A stretch of 22,500 bases of DNA from CABHOJ01 sp965649545 (GTDB lineage: Bacteria > Pseudomonadota > Gammaproteobacteria > Burkholderiales > Methylophilaceae): the NCBI GenBank assembly GCA_965649545.1, contig CBFGLF010000014.1, forward strand, positions 1 through 22,500. Reading direction: 5' to 3'. This document shows, in pieces, positions 13,915-21,222 of this stretch. A program made the translations under genes and the position numbers. Position 1 is the stretch's first letter. Each line of letters begins with the position of its first letter. Below the pieces are notes generated by a model that worked only from the letters and a program-made list of their open reading frames with translations, did no database searches and was not told the origin of the DNA.

Positions 13915-14511
13915 CTAACGTGAAGAGACAAGTTTCAGGTTGGCGCGTTGCTGTTGGAGCCATTGCATGATGAAGTCGGCGATCGCGTTCGGATCGTTGA
14001 GGTCGAGCAGCGGCAGATCGGTCGCGACGTGGGCATCGGCGGCGATCGCCATGATATGTGGATCATGCTTGGCCAGCATCGGCTTGTTGAGATTGGGCCG
14101 ATAGACTTCGATCTTGGGGATGGGCTCCTGCTTGAACCCTTCCACGACCACCAGGTCGGCGAAGGCAGGTTCGATGTGCTGCAACAGCTGGCTCAGGCTG
14201 GGCTCGGGACTGTCGCGATCCGGTACGCGCGACAGCTCGGTCATGAGCGCCCAGCGATGGCGCGAACCGAGCAGCATCTGGACCGCACCGGATTCCCGCA
14301 GGCGATAGCTGTCCTTGCCCGGATGATCGATATCGAAGGTATGGTGCGCGTGCTTGATCACCGAGATGCGCAGACCGCGCGCAGTCAATATCGGGATCAG
14401 ACTGGTGAGCAGGGTGGTCTTGCCGATGCCGCTGCCATAGGCGCAGAAGCCGAGCAGCGGGATCGGGAAGGGGATGCCCTCTACCGGGATTACGCTGCCT
14501 GCTCCAGCCAC
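13915..14511 (-). CDS. mobB: MobB, GTP-binding molybdopterin-guanine dinucleotide accessory protein
   Basis: 198 residues with a P-loop GSGIGKTT near residue 27, VIKHAHHTFDIDHPGKDSYR, and VVVEGFKQEPIPKIEVYR, all typical of MobB. MobB binds GTP and helps MobA attach GMP to the cofactor, but is not essential in E. coli. The start is a GTG that overlaps the end of mobA by 22 bases; GAGGA lies four bases before it inside mobA, supporting translational coupling. The N-terminus is about 16 residues longer than E. coli MobB, and no other usual start codon lies closer to the P-loop. It is followed by moeA after 9 bases. Confidence 0.92.
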   Translation of the reverse strand: MAGAGSVIPVEGIPFPIPLLGFCAYGSGIGKTTLLTSLIPILTARGLRISVIKHAHHTFDIDHPGKDSYRLRESGAVQMLLGSRHRWALMTELSRVPDRDSPEPSLSQLLQHIEPAFADLVVVEGFKQEPIPKIEVYRPNLNKPMLAKHDPHIMAIAADAHVATDLPLLDLNDPNAIADFIMQWLQQQRANLKLVSSR

Positions 14512-15068
14512 ACCAGTTCCTCGGGGGTATTCACGTTGGCGAAGGCTTTGGCGTTGTCGCTGAACTGCACTTCAGCCACTTCCAGGGTGCTGTACCAAGC
14601 GTCGATCTTGCGGCCGCCGTCTTTCAGGAAAGCTTCCAGGTTCGGCAACAAGGCTGTCCTGCACAGGCAGAAGACAGGGTGGGACTGGATACCGGTCTTG
14701 GCGACGGCGAGGTCGGCATCACGTTCCATCAGGCCGTTCATCAGGCGTTCCGCCAGGTTGTGGGGCAATAGCGGCGAATCGCAAGGGACCGTCAGTACAT
14801 AGGGGTGCGCGGCGACTTGCATGGCCTTATGCAGGCCTGCCAGCGGCCCGGCAAAACCGCCGATCTCGTCCTCGATCACGGGGTAGCCGAGACTGCTGTA
14901 ATGAGCCAGTTCACGATTCGCATTGATCAGGATCTCGCCGACTTGCGGTTTCAGGCGCTCCGCCACATGCTCGATCATCGGGCGGCCCAGGAACTCGATC
15001 AGACCCTTGTCCGCGCCACCCATGCGTCGCCCCATGCCGCCTGCCAAAATCACACCACTGATACTCAT
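14490..15068 (-). CDS. mobA: MobA, molybdenum cofactor guanylyltransferase
   Basis: A 192-residue cytoplasmic enzyme that transfers GMP from GTP to the Mo- or W-pterin, giving the bis-MGD cofactor used by DMSO-reductase-family enzymes including formate dehydrogenases. The nucleotide-binding LAGGMGRRMGGADKGL (8-23) is intact. IGGFAGPLAGLHKAM and TVPCDSPLLP, with the metal-binding aspartate, follow as expected. Its ATG overlaps the fdhD stop in an ATGA, and its own end overlaps mobB, so translation of the three is linked. The presence of mobA rather than a cytidylyltransferase points to an MGD-type client such as formate dehydrogenase. Confidence 0.95.
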   Translation of the reverse strand: MSISGVILAGGMGRRMGGADKGLIEFLGRPMIEHVAERLKPQVGEILINANRELAHYSSLGYPVIEDEIGGFAGPLAGLHKAMQVAAHPYVLTVPCDSPLLPHNLAERLMNGLMERDADLAVAKTGIQSHPVFCLCRTALLPNLEAFLKDGGRKIDAWYSTLEVAEVQFSDNAKAFANVNTPEELVWLEQAA

Positions 15069-15895
15069 ACTTCAGATACCTCTATCTTGGCATTCGCGCG
15101 GAAGCGCTCACTACCCGTGAAGATTAAAAAATGCTTGCCCTGCGAACGGCCGATCATGGTCATGCCCAGCCTGTTTGCCACATCCCATCCCATCCGGGTC
15201 AGGCCTGACCGCGAGATCAGGAAGGGAATGCCCATCTGCGCCGCCTTGATCACCATCTCGCTGGTGAGCCTGCCGGTGGTGTAGAAGATCTTGTCATCGC
15301 CGCTGACATCATCCAGCCACATCATGCCGGCGATGGCATCGACCGCGTTGTGCCGGCCGACGTCCTCGACGTAATAGAGGATCTCGCCCGCTTTGGATAG
15401 TGCACACCCGTGCAGGGCGCCGGCCTTTTTGTACAAGCTGTCGTAAAGGCGCACATTATCCAGCAAAACGTGCAAGGTTGCCTCATCGAGTATCGCCTCC
15501 CGGGGGAGCCGAATGTTGTCCAGATCGTCCATCAGGTCGCCGAACACCGTACCTTGGCCGCAGCCCGTGGTGACCGTACGCTTATCCAGTTTGTCGCCCA
15601 GCTCGACGCCGCCACGGGTGGTCACGGCGACCGCTTCCGTCTCCCAATCGACTTGCACCGCGGCGATCTGGGTGATGCTTTGCAGGATGCGTTGATTACG
15701 CAAGTAGCCGATGGCCAGCGCCTCGGGGGCGGCGCCTAACGTCATGAGCGTGACGATCTCCCGTTTGTCGAGATAGAGCGTGAGCGGACTCTCGCCGGCG
15801 ATCTCGGTAGGGATGGTCTCGCCATGCTCGTTGATGGCCGGTACCGTGAAGGTCAATGGCCGGCTGGCGTGGGTGATGTCGGGGCGGTAGGTCAT
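15065..15895 (-). CDS. fdhD: FdhD, formate dehydrogenase sulfurtransferase/accessory protein
   Basis: A 276-residue cytoplasmic protein needed to activate formate dehydrogenase by passing sulfur from IscS to the Mo/W cofactor. Recognisable segments are ESPLTLYLDKREIVTLMTLG, TTGCGQGTVFGDL, LHGCALSKAG and EDVGRHNAVDAIAG, then TGRLTSEMVIKAAQMGIP. E. coli FdhD has a C-x-x-C pair at the catalytic loop; here only the first cysteine (C112) remains, followed by Gly-Gln-Gly, a variant I believe occurs in many proteobacteria. The gene lies 40 bases after moaA and overlaps mobA. It is the clearest sign that the locus serves a formate dehydrogenase, which would be the last oxidation step in a methylotroph. 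Confidence 0.95.
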   Translation of the reverse strand: MTYRPDITHASRPLTFTVPAINEHGETIPTEIAGESPLTLYLDKREIVTLMTLGAAPEALAIGYLRNQRILQSITQIAAVQVDWETEAVAVTTRGGVELGDKLDKRTVTTGCGQGTVFGDLMDDLDNIRLPREAILDEATLHVLLDNVRLYDSLYKKAGALHGCALSKAGEILYYVEDVGRHNAVDAIAGMMWLDDVSGDDKIFYTTGRLTSEMVIKAAQMGIPFLISRSGLTRMGWDVANRLGMTMIGRSQGKHFLIFTGSERFRANAKIEVSEV

Positions 15896-15935
15896 GATCG
15901 TTTTGAGGCCTGTACGCGACCAGGCTGTGTGGCGC

Positions 15936-16940
15936 TCAGCCGCCTGTGTGCGACATGAAGCGCACGACGGCAGGGGCTGCGCGACGCAGGTCGAAATCGT
16001 GGCCCTTGGGTTTGATCTGCATGGAGCCGAGGATGGCGTCGATCAAAGGCTGGTCGTCGTTCGGGTGCTCGCGCAGTAGCGGCATCAGGTCCACCTTGTC
16101 TTCTTGACCCAGACATAGGTATAGCTCGCCTTTGCAGGTGATGCGCACGCGGTTACAGGATTCACAGAAATTATGGCTGTGGGGCGAGATGAAGCCGACC
16201 TTGGTCTTGGTATTGGGGATACGCCAGTAGCGTGCAGGACCACCGGTCGTCTCGGTGCTGCTCACGAGACCGTAGTGGCTTTGCAGCAGCTTGAGGGTGG
16301 CATCGTTGCTGACATAGGTCGAGCCGCGTTGATGGTCGACCTCACCCAGCGGCATCTCTTCGATGAAAGCGATATCGATGCCTTGCTCGATCGCGAAGTT
16401 CACCAGCGGCAGTGCTTCGTCATCGTTGATGCCGCGCATCAGCACGGTGTTGAGCTTGATGCTCTCGAAGCCGGCAAGCTTGGCGGCGGCGATGCCGCGC
16501 AGTACCTTGTCCAAGTCACCGACACGGGTGATCTTGCGGAAGCGCTCGGCATCGAGGCTGTCGAGGCTGATGTTGATGCGACGCACGCCTGCGTGTTTCA
16601 GCGCAGCGGCTTGTTGTTCAAGCTGCGAACCGTTAGTGGTGACCACCAGTTCACGCAGACCTTCGAGCTTGCCCACTTCCTCGAATAGCCAGAGTGCATT
16701 CTTGCGTACCAGGGGTTCACCACCGGTGATGCGGACCTTACCGACGCCGAGCGAGACGAAGGCTTTCACCAGGCGTGCGCATTCCTCAAGCGACAGGACT
16801 TCCTCCCGCGGCAGAAAAGTCATGTCTTCGGACATGCAATAGACACAACGGAAATCACAACGGTCTGTGATCGACAAGCGGATGTAATCCACCTTGCGGC
16901 CGTAACGGTCTATCAGAACTGGGTGGGTGACTGCGGACAT
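15936..16940 (-). CDS. moaA: MoaA, GTP 3',8-cyclase (radical SAM)
   Basis: A 334-residue enzyme that starts molybdopterin synthesis by converting GTP to 3',8-cyclo-GTP, which MoaC then turns into cyclic pyranopterin. The N-terminal radical-SAM cluster motif is CDFRCVYC (Cys28, 32, 35), with RITGGEPLVR following. The second [4Fe-4S] cluster uses C260, C263 and C277 in NFCESCNRVRITCKGELYLC. The C-terminus ends in Gly-Gly, needed for activity in this family. All catalytic parts are present. It is first in the leftward operon and is divergent from the ModE-like regulator; moaC, moaD and moaE are not in the window. Confidence 0.96.
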   Translation of the reverse strand: MSAVTHPVLIDRYGRKVDYIRLSITDRCDFRCVYCMSEDMTFLPREEVLSLEECARLVKAFVSLGVGKVRITGGEPLVRKNALWLFEEVGKLEGLRELVVTTNGSQLEQQAAALKHAGVRRINISLDSLDAERFRKITRVGDLDKVLRGIAAAKLAGFESIKLNTVLMRGINDDEALPLVNFAIEQGIDIAFIEEMPLGEVDHQRGSTYVSNDATLKLLQSHYGLVSSTETTGGPARYWRIPNTKTKVGFISPHSHNFCESCNRVRITCKGELYLCLGQEDKVDLMPLLREHPNDDQPLIDAILGSMQIKPKGHDFDLRRAAPAVVRFMSHTGG

Positions 16941-16965
16941 GCCGGTGAAATGCGCCTCGGATCAG

Positions 16966-17040
16966 TTGATAAAGAGCATAAATTCTAAGTCTTTGGACCT
17001 TTATGTACAATGTCAATTCAGTCCAAGGACGGTTTATCAA
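16966..17040. promoter_or_regulatory. nested inverted repeats in the moaA/modE-like divergent region
   Basis: An outer pair TTGATAAA (16966-16973) and TTTATCAA (17033-17040) encloses an inner pair TTGGAC (16993-16998) and GTCCAA (17021-17026). Both lie between the moaA start and the preferred regulator start at 17060. The arrangement suits an operator region, perhaps for autoregulation by the ModE-like protein. It does not resemble the E. coli ModE box. Confidence 0.4.
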
Positions 17041-17059
17041 TCAAATACTTTCATCAGGT

Positions 17060-17413
17060 ATGACCGCAAAAAACATCAAGATCCATCTCCCTTACGGCAA
17101 GATCTCGGCGATCGGCCCCGGCAAGGCGGATCTGCTGGAAGCGATCGAGCGCGCAGGGTCGATCTCGGGCGCGGCTCGGCTGATGGGCATGTCCTACAAA
17201 CGCGCCTGGGATCTGGTCGATACCATGAACCAGTGTTTCCTTGAGCCGTTGGTGATCACCGCAACGGGAGGTAGCCATGGTGGCGGGGCGCAAGTCACCG
17301 AGTTCGGCTATCGCGTGTTGCGTCGCTACCGAGAGATCGAGGCCAAGGCCAACGACCATGTGGCGCTGGATCTACGTGAGCTGAGCGCGCTGCTCAATCC
17401 CCCAGCCGCTTAA
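17060..17413 (+). CDS. single-domain ModE-family winged-helix regulator
   Basis: 117 residues, made only of the N-terminal DNA-binding domain of ModE: GPGKADLLEAIERAGSISGA leads into the recognition helix region AARLMGMSYKRAWDLVDTMN, followed by the wing (LVITATGGSHGGGAQVTEFG). The C-terminal molybdate-binding domains of E. coli ModE are missing; such short LysR-N-terminus-like ModE homologues are common. An ATG 57 bases upstream (17003) is in frame, but the added residues are not family-like and cover the nested repeats, so I chose 17060; ribosome sites are poor for both. Between the Moco genes and the tungstate importer, it probably controls one or both. How it senses metal is unclear. Confidence 0.88.
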   Translation: MTAKNIKIHLPYGKISAIGPGKADLLEAIERAGSISGAARLMGMSYKRAWDLVDTMNQCFLEPLVITATGGSHGGGAQVTEFGYRVLRRYREIEAKANDHVALDLRELSALLNPPAA

Positions 17414-17483
17414 CCGAAAGTCCCTGACAACACCTGGCTTCAGCCCCTTAAGCAGAACCTCTGCGTACACCCTGATCACATGC

Positions 17484-17522
17484 TTGCATAGTGCCAACCG
17501 CTATATATGATGTAATATTTCG
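17484..17522 (+). promoter_or_regulatory. candidate promoter with a ModE-box-like operator upstream of the porin-tup genes
   Basis: CGCTATAT (17499-17506), eight bases, then ATATTTCG (17515-17522) form an imperfect palindrome (6 of 8 positions). The left half differs by one base from the E. coli ModE half-site CGTTATAT as I recall it, which is spaced by seven bases. A -10-like TATGAT (17506-17511) overlaps it, with TTGCAT (17484-17489) 16 bases upstream. A repressor bound here would block transcription of the porin and tupABC. Confidence 0.5.
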
Positions 17523-17573
17523 CTCGTCATGAATCCACACCACGGGCATCCGCATTAATTCAGGGGGAGAACA

Positions 17574-18965
17574 ATGGATCGCAGAACCACATACATCATT
17601 AGGGGCTTGGCACTACTACTAGCCCTACCGCTTCATAGCCATGCCGAAGGCACCGATGCCGAGACGCGCATGCGTGAACTGGAGCAGCAGCTCAAGGTAC
17701 TGAGCCAGGAATTGGCGGCCATGCAACAGCAGATGGCGAACAGCAAAGAGGATCGGGTGAAGGAGAAGGGCAAGAGCCAAGGACAGCCGGTCTATGCCGC
17801 CTTCAAGGACGGCATCACCTTTGAAGATGGCAGCGGCAAATGGAAGATGGCCATCAATGGGCGCATTCAAGGAGACGCACGATACTTTTCGCCTGATGAA
17901 GCGGCCGCCGATACCTTTAGTCTGCGCAGAGCGCGTTTGGGCGGCACACTGACATTGTTCAAGGATTTCGTCGTGCGCGTCGAGGGCGAATATTCAGGCA
18001 GTAACACCCAGCTGACCTACGGTTATGTCGATATTAACAAACTGGCGGCTGCCAAGGTGCGGGTGGGACAGTTCAAGCCCAATTATGGACTGGAGCGCGC
18101 CATGAGTAGCAACTTCACCGATTTTCAGGAGCGTTCACTGGCCGATTCCGTCCTCGGCGGCACCTATGACCGCGGGGTCATGGTGCATGGCACGCCGATC
18201 AACGGCATCTATTACAGTGCGGCCTATATCAACGGCAACAACACAGATGAGACCGATGTGCGCTACGACAACAAGGACACCACCGCCCGGCTCACGGCCA
18301 ATCTCGCACAATTCGCGGAATGGAAGGATAGCGTGGTTCACGTGGGCGGATTCGCCGCCAAAGGCAAGCAAGAAGCCGGCTCAAGTGTACCTATTCTTCG
18401 TACCGAAGCTCGTGGATATTCGTTCTTCGAGACGGCAGCAATTTCCAGGAACACGTTCTCAGAAACCGTCGATCGTACCCGTAGCGGTGTCGAGGTCGCT
18501 TTGGCGAGGGGCCCGGTGAAATTCCAGAGCGAGTACATCCGCGCGGATTTCGACGGCCGTAGTTTCGATCGCGACATGGCCGCCTGGTACGCCAGCGCGA
18601 ACTGGCTGGTGACAGGCGAGAGCTTCGCCAGCACCTACAAGGACGGTGCGTTCGGCCGTCTGAGCCCGAAGAAGAACTTTCTGTTCGACGGTGACGGCTG
18701 GGGCGCGGTACAACTGGGCATCCGGTACAGCAGTTTCGACGCCGACGATTTTGTCCTGCTCAATCCGGCAGGCACGGGGCGTCTGGCCGCTAACAAAGTC
18801 AATCAGGCCAATGCCTGGACTTTGGGCGCGAACTGGATACTCAACCCGAATCTTCGCGTGATCGCCAACTATGTCCATACAAAACTAGACAAGTCCGTCA
18901 CCAATAGTGGCGCAAGGTTCGATGAAGAAGACGCGTTGACCATGCGTGCGCAGTTCGATTTCTAG
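17574..18965 (+). CDS. OprP/OprO-type anion-selective outer-membrane porin
   Basis: 463 residues with a signal peptide (about 1-24, ending SHA). A coiled-coil segment with heptad Leu/Gln (about 30-56) precedes the barrel, as in phosphate-selective porin O/P relatives. The barrel begins near FKDGITFEDGSGKWKMAING, includes FSLRRARLGGTLTLFKDFVV and RVGQFKPNYGLERAMSSNFT, both typical of the family, and ends in the terminal Phe needed for outer-membrane assembly. AGGGGGAG precedes the ATG. Only 13 bases separate it from tupA, so it is very likely in the same transcript. OprP and OprO pass phosphate and polyphosphate; here tungstate or molybdate is the inferred substrate. Confidence 0.87.
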   Translation: MDRRTTYIIRGLALLLALPLHSHAEGTDAETRMRELEQQLKVLSQELAAMQQQMANSKEDRVKEKGKSQGQPVYAAFKDGITFEDGSGKWKMAINGRIQGDARYFSPDEAAADTFSLRRARLGGTLTLFKDFVVRVEGEYSGSNTQLTYGYVDINKLAAAKVRVGQFKPNYGLERAMSSNFTDFQERSLADSVLGGTYDRGVMVHGTPINGIYYSAAYINGNNTDETDVRYDNKDTTARLTANLAQFAEWKDSVVHVGGFAAKGKQEAGSSVPILRTEARGYSFFETAAISRNTFSETVDRTRSGVEVALARGPVKFQSEYIRADFDGRSFDRDMAAWYASANWLVTGESFASTYKDGAFGRLSPKKNFLFDGDGWGAVQLGIRYSSFDADDFVLLNPAGTGRLAANKVNQANAWTLGANWILNPNLRVIANYVHTKLDKSVTNSGARFDEEDALTMRAQFDF

Positions 18966-18978
18966 AAGGAAACTCGGG

Positions 18979-19800
18979 ATGAAACACTGGCTGAAACTAT
19001 TATTAATCTGGCTGGCGTTGCTGCTGGCCTTGCCGGCAGCGGCGGCCGACAAGAACATCGTACGCCTCGCGACCACCACCAGCACGGCCAATTCCGGCCT
19101 GCTGGATTTCCTGCTGCCGAAATTCGAGCAGAAGTGTGGGTGCAAAGTGCACGTCATCTCGGTCGGCACCGGCAAGGCCATGAAGCTGGCTGAGGACGGT
19201 AATGTCGACGTGGTATTGGTGCATGCCCGACCATCTGAAGATGCCTTCGTGGCCGCCGGGCATGGTGTCGATCGCCGCGACGTCATGTACAACGATTTCG
19301 TGCTGATCGGGCCGTTCAATGACACAGCCAAGGTCAAGGGCGAGAAGGACATCGTCGCGGCCATGAAGAAGATCGCTGCCAGCAAGTCCAAATTCGTCTC
19401 GCGCGGCGATGATTCGGGGACAGACCAGATGGAGAAGAGCTACTGGAAAGCCGCCGATATCAAGCCCGAAGCTAACAATCAATCACGCTGGTACTTTTCA
19501 GCAGGCCAGGGCATGGGGGAGGTGCTGATGATGTCGGGCGAGATGCGCGCTTACACCCTCACTGATCGCGGCACCTACATCAGCTATCGCGAGCGCATCG
19601 GTCTGCCGATCCTGGTCGAGGGCGATAGCCGGATGTTCAATCCGTACGGTATCATCGCCGTCAACCCGAAAAAATACCCTGACGTCAATCATAAGGGCGC
19701 GATGGCACTGATCGATTGGATCACCTCGGCCGAAGGCCAGCAATTGATCGGGGCTTTCAAGGTCAATGGTGAGCAGTTGTTCATCCCTTCGGCAAAATAG
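18979..19800 (+). CDS. tupA: TupA, tungstate-binding periplasmic protein of ABC transporter
   Basis: 273 residues with a signal peptide (about 1-23, LLLALPAAAA). The anion-binding start RLATTTSTANSGLL (29-42) carries the TTTS motif of TupA/WtpA-like proteins; VISVGTGKAMKLAEDGNVDV, SRGDDSGTD and YTLTDRGTYISY are the other characteristic stretches. TupA binds tungstate with high affinity, but molybdate cannot be excluded from sequence. An upstream in-frame start (18946) would sit inside the porin gene; the ATG at 18979 has AGAAGGA eight bases upstream and starts the signal peptide. Two cysteines close together (C53 and C55, QKCGCKV) are unusual for this protein. It is followed by tupB and tupC. 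Confidence 0.93.
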   Translation: MKHWLKLLLIWLALLLALPAAAADKNIVRLATTTSTANSGLLDFLLPKFEQKCGCKVHVISVGTGKAMKLAEDGNVDVVLVHARPSEDAFVAAGHGVDRRDVMYNDFVLIGPFNDTAKVKGEKDIVAAMKKIAASKSKFVSRGDDSGTDQMEKSYWKAADIKPEANNQSRWYFSAGQGMGEVLMMSGEMRAYTLTDRGTYISYRERIGLPILVEGDSRMFNPYGIIAVNPKKYPDVNHKGAMALIDWITSAEGQQLIGAFKVNGEQLFIPSAK

Positions 19801-19818
19801 CCTTTCACAAGTCACCCC

Positions 19819-20514
19819 ATGGAACTGCTCGACACCACATTCTTGGCAATCAAGCTCCTGCTGACAGGGGATGCGGCGCTATGGGGCACCATCTGGATCT
19901 CGGTCAAGGTCTGCCTGCTGGCGCTGTTGCTGGCTTCACCACCTGCGATCGCCCTCGGTTTCGTGCTGGCCAGTTTCCAGTTTCCGGGCAGGCGCCTACT
20001 CATCGTCATCGTGCAGACCCTGCTGGCCTTACCGACGGTCGTCATCGGTTTGCTGCTGTATATGCTGCTCTCCCGTCATGGGCCGTTCGGCCAGCTGCAT
20101 CTCTTGTTCACGCAGGAGGCGATGGTGATTGGCCAGGCCATTCTGGCGTTCCCTATCCTGGCTGCATTGACATTAGCTGCCGTGCAGGGGGTGGATGTGC
20201 GAGTGGCGGAAACTGCCCATACCCTCGGCGCGAGCCGCGCTTACACGGCCTGGACCATGTTGCTTGAGGTGCGTTTCGGCGTCATGGCGGCCATGGTCAG
20301 CGGCTTCGGCCGCGTCATCTCGGAGATCGGGTGTGCCATGATGGTCGGCGGCAACATCGCAGGCGTCACGCGCAATATCACGACGGCCATCGCGCTCGAG
20401 ACGAGTAAAGGCGAATTCATCCAGGGCATCGCGCTGGGTATCGTACTGGTGCTGATCGCGCTCGGCATCAATGTCTTCCTGGCATTGCTGCAAGGTCGGG
20501 GGGCACAGCGATGA
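19819..20514 (+). CDS. tupB: TupB, tungstate ABC transporter permease
   Basis: 231 residues with about five or six hydrophobic spans and the permease signature AETAHTLGASRAYTAW, the EAA-loop that docks on the ATPase. The stretch ALPTVVIGLLLYMLLSRHGP and the end region EIGCAMMVGGNIAGVTRNIT are typical of TupB-type permeases. It forms the inner-membrane channel for tungstate delivered by TupA. It begins 18 bases after tupA with no clear ribosome site, so translation is probably coupled, and its stop overlaps the tupC start by four bases (ATGA). Confidence 0.93.
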   Translation: MELLDTTFLAIKLLLTGDAALWGTIWISVKVCLLALLLASPPAIALGFVLASFQFPGRRLLIVIVQTLLALPTVVIGLLLYMLLSRHGPFGQLHLLFTQEAMVIGQAILAFPILAALTLAAVQGVDVRVAETAHTLGASRAYTAWTMLLEVRFGVMAAMVSGFGRVISEIGCAMMVGGNIAGVTRNITTAIALETSKGEFIQGIALGIVLVLIALGINVFLALLQGRGAQR

Positions 20515-21161
20515 GCCTGCTATCGATCCAGTCCATACGAAAGCACTATGCCGAACGATTGATATTCGAGGTGGACGGCCTTGTGCTCGAACGAGGGCGC
20601 AGCTATCTGCTCACTGGCAGTAACGGTGCCGGCAAGACCACCCTGCTGCGGGTACTGGCGGGTCTTGAGGGGGCGGAGATCGGCGCAGTCACTTTCGAAG
20701 GGAAGCACATCGAGCCGACGGAGATCTGCCGGCAACTTGCGCCACGCATCATCTATCTGCATCAGCACCCTTACCTGTTCAATACCAGCGTTGCGGGCAA
20801 TATCGGTTACGGACTGAAAGTGGCGGGCATGCCGCATCAACAACAAAAACATGCGGTGGAAGAAGCCTTGGCTTGGGCAGGTGTCGCCCATGTGGCGCAT
20901 CTGGCACCACACCGGCTATCGGGGGGAGAGAAACAACGGGTGGCATTGGCGCGTGCGCGCGTGCTCAACCCGGATATCTTGTTGCTGGACGAACCGACAG
21001 CCAACCTGGACGAGGTGGCGCGTCAGCAAGTGGCGGCGCTGATCGCCCGCATGTGTGACGACAACCATTGTGTCGTCATCGCCACCCACGATCCGGATCT
21101 CATTCAGTTGCCGGGTGCAGCGCGATGGCGATTGCACCATGCCGCGCTCGAGATCACTTAA
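20511..21161 (+). CDS. tupC: TupC, tungstate ABC transporter ATPase
   Basis: A 216-residue ABC nucleotide-binding subunit that powers TupB. All motifs are present: Walker A GSNGAGKTT (about 37-45), Q-loop YLHQHPYLF, signature LSGGEKQRVALARA, Walker B ILLLDEPTA and the H-loop ATHDP. Its length is short, as for TupC, without the C-terminal TOBE regulatory domain found in ModC, so it lacks the built-in oxyanion sensing of molybdate ATPases. Its ATG overlaps the tupB stop in ATGA. No clear terminator follows; a weak GCACT/AGTGC stem occurs about 24 bases on. It is the last gene of the porin-tup unit and converges on the glycosyltransferase. Confidence 0.94.
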   Translation: MSLLSIQSIRKHYAERLIFEVDGLVLERGRSYLLTGSNGAGKTTLLRVLAGLEGAEIGAVTFEGKHIEPTEICRQLAPRIIYLHQHPYLFNTSVAGNIGYGLKVAGMPHQQQKHAVEEALAWAGVAHVAHLAPHRLSGGEKQRVALARARVLNPDILLLDEPTANLDEVARQQVAALIARMCDDNHCVVIATHDPDLIQLPGAARWRLHHAALEIT

Positions 21162-21222
21162 CGTTCAACGCATCCCGCATCCCGCACTACAAAGTGCAAA
21201 TCAATGATCGATCGGCAATAGA

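Noticed and set aside
13948..14802. Long open frame (284 codons) on the plus strand opposite mobB and mobA
   Set aside because: It lies fully antisense to two well-supported genes, shows no family character, and its composition is what a GC-biased third codon position yields on the opposite strand.
16941..17059. Molybdenum cofactor riboswitch upstream of moaA
   Set aside because: The leader is short and I could not recognise the conserved stems of that RNA; the inverted repeats fit a protein operator better. A covariance-model search would settle it.
18946..18978. Upstream in-frame start of tupA overlapping the porin end
   Set aside because: It adds 11 charged residues before the signal peptide and has no ribosome site, while the ATG at 18979 has AGAAGGA at good spacing.
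21162..21222. Terminator between tupC and the glycosyltransferase
   Set aside because: Only a 5-bp GCACT/AGTGC stem without a T run is present, which is too weak to call.
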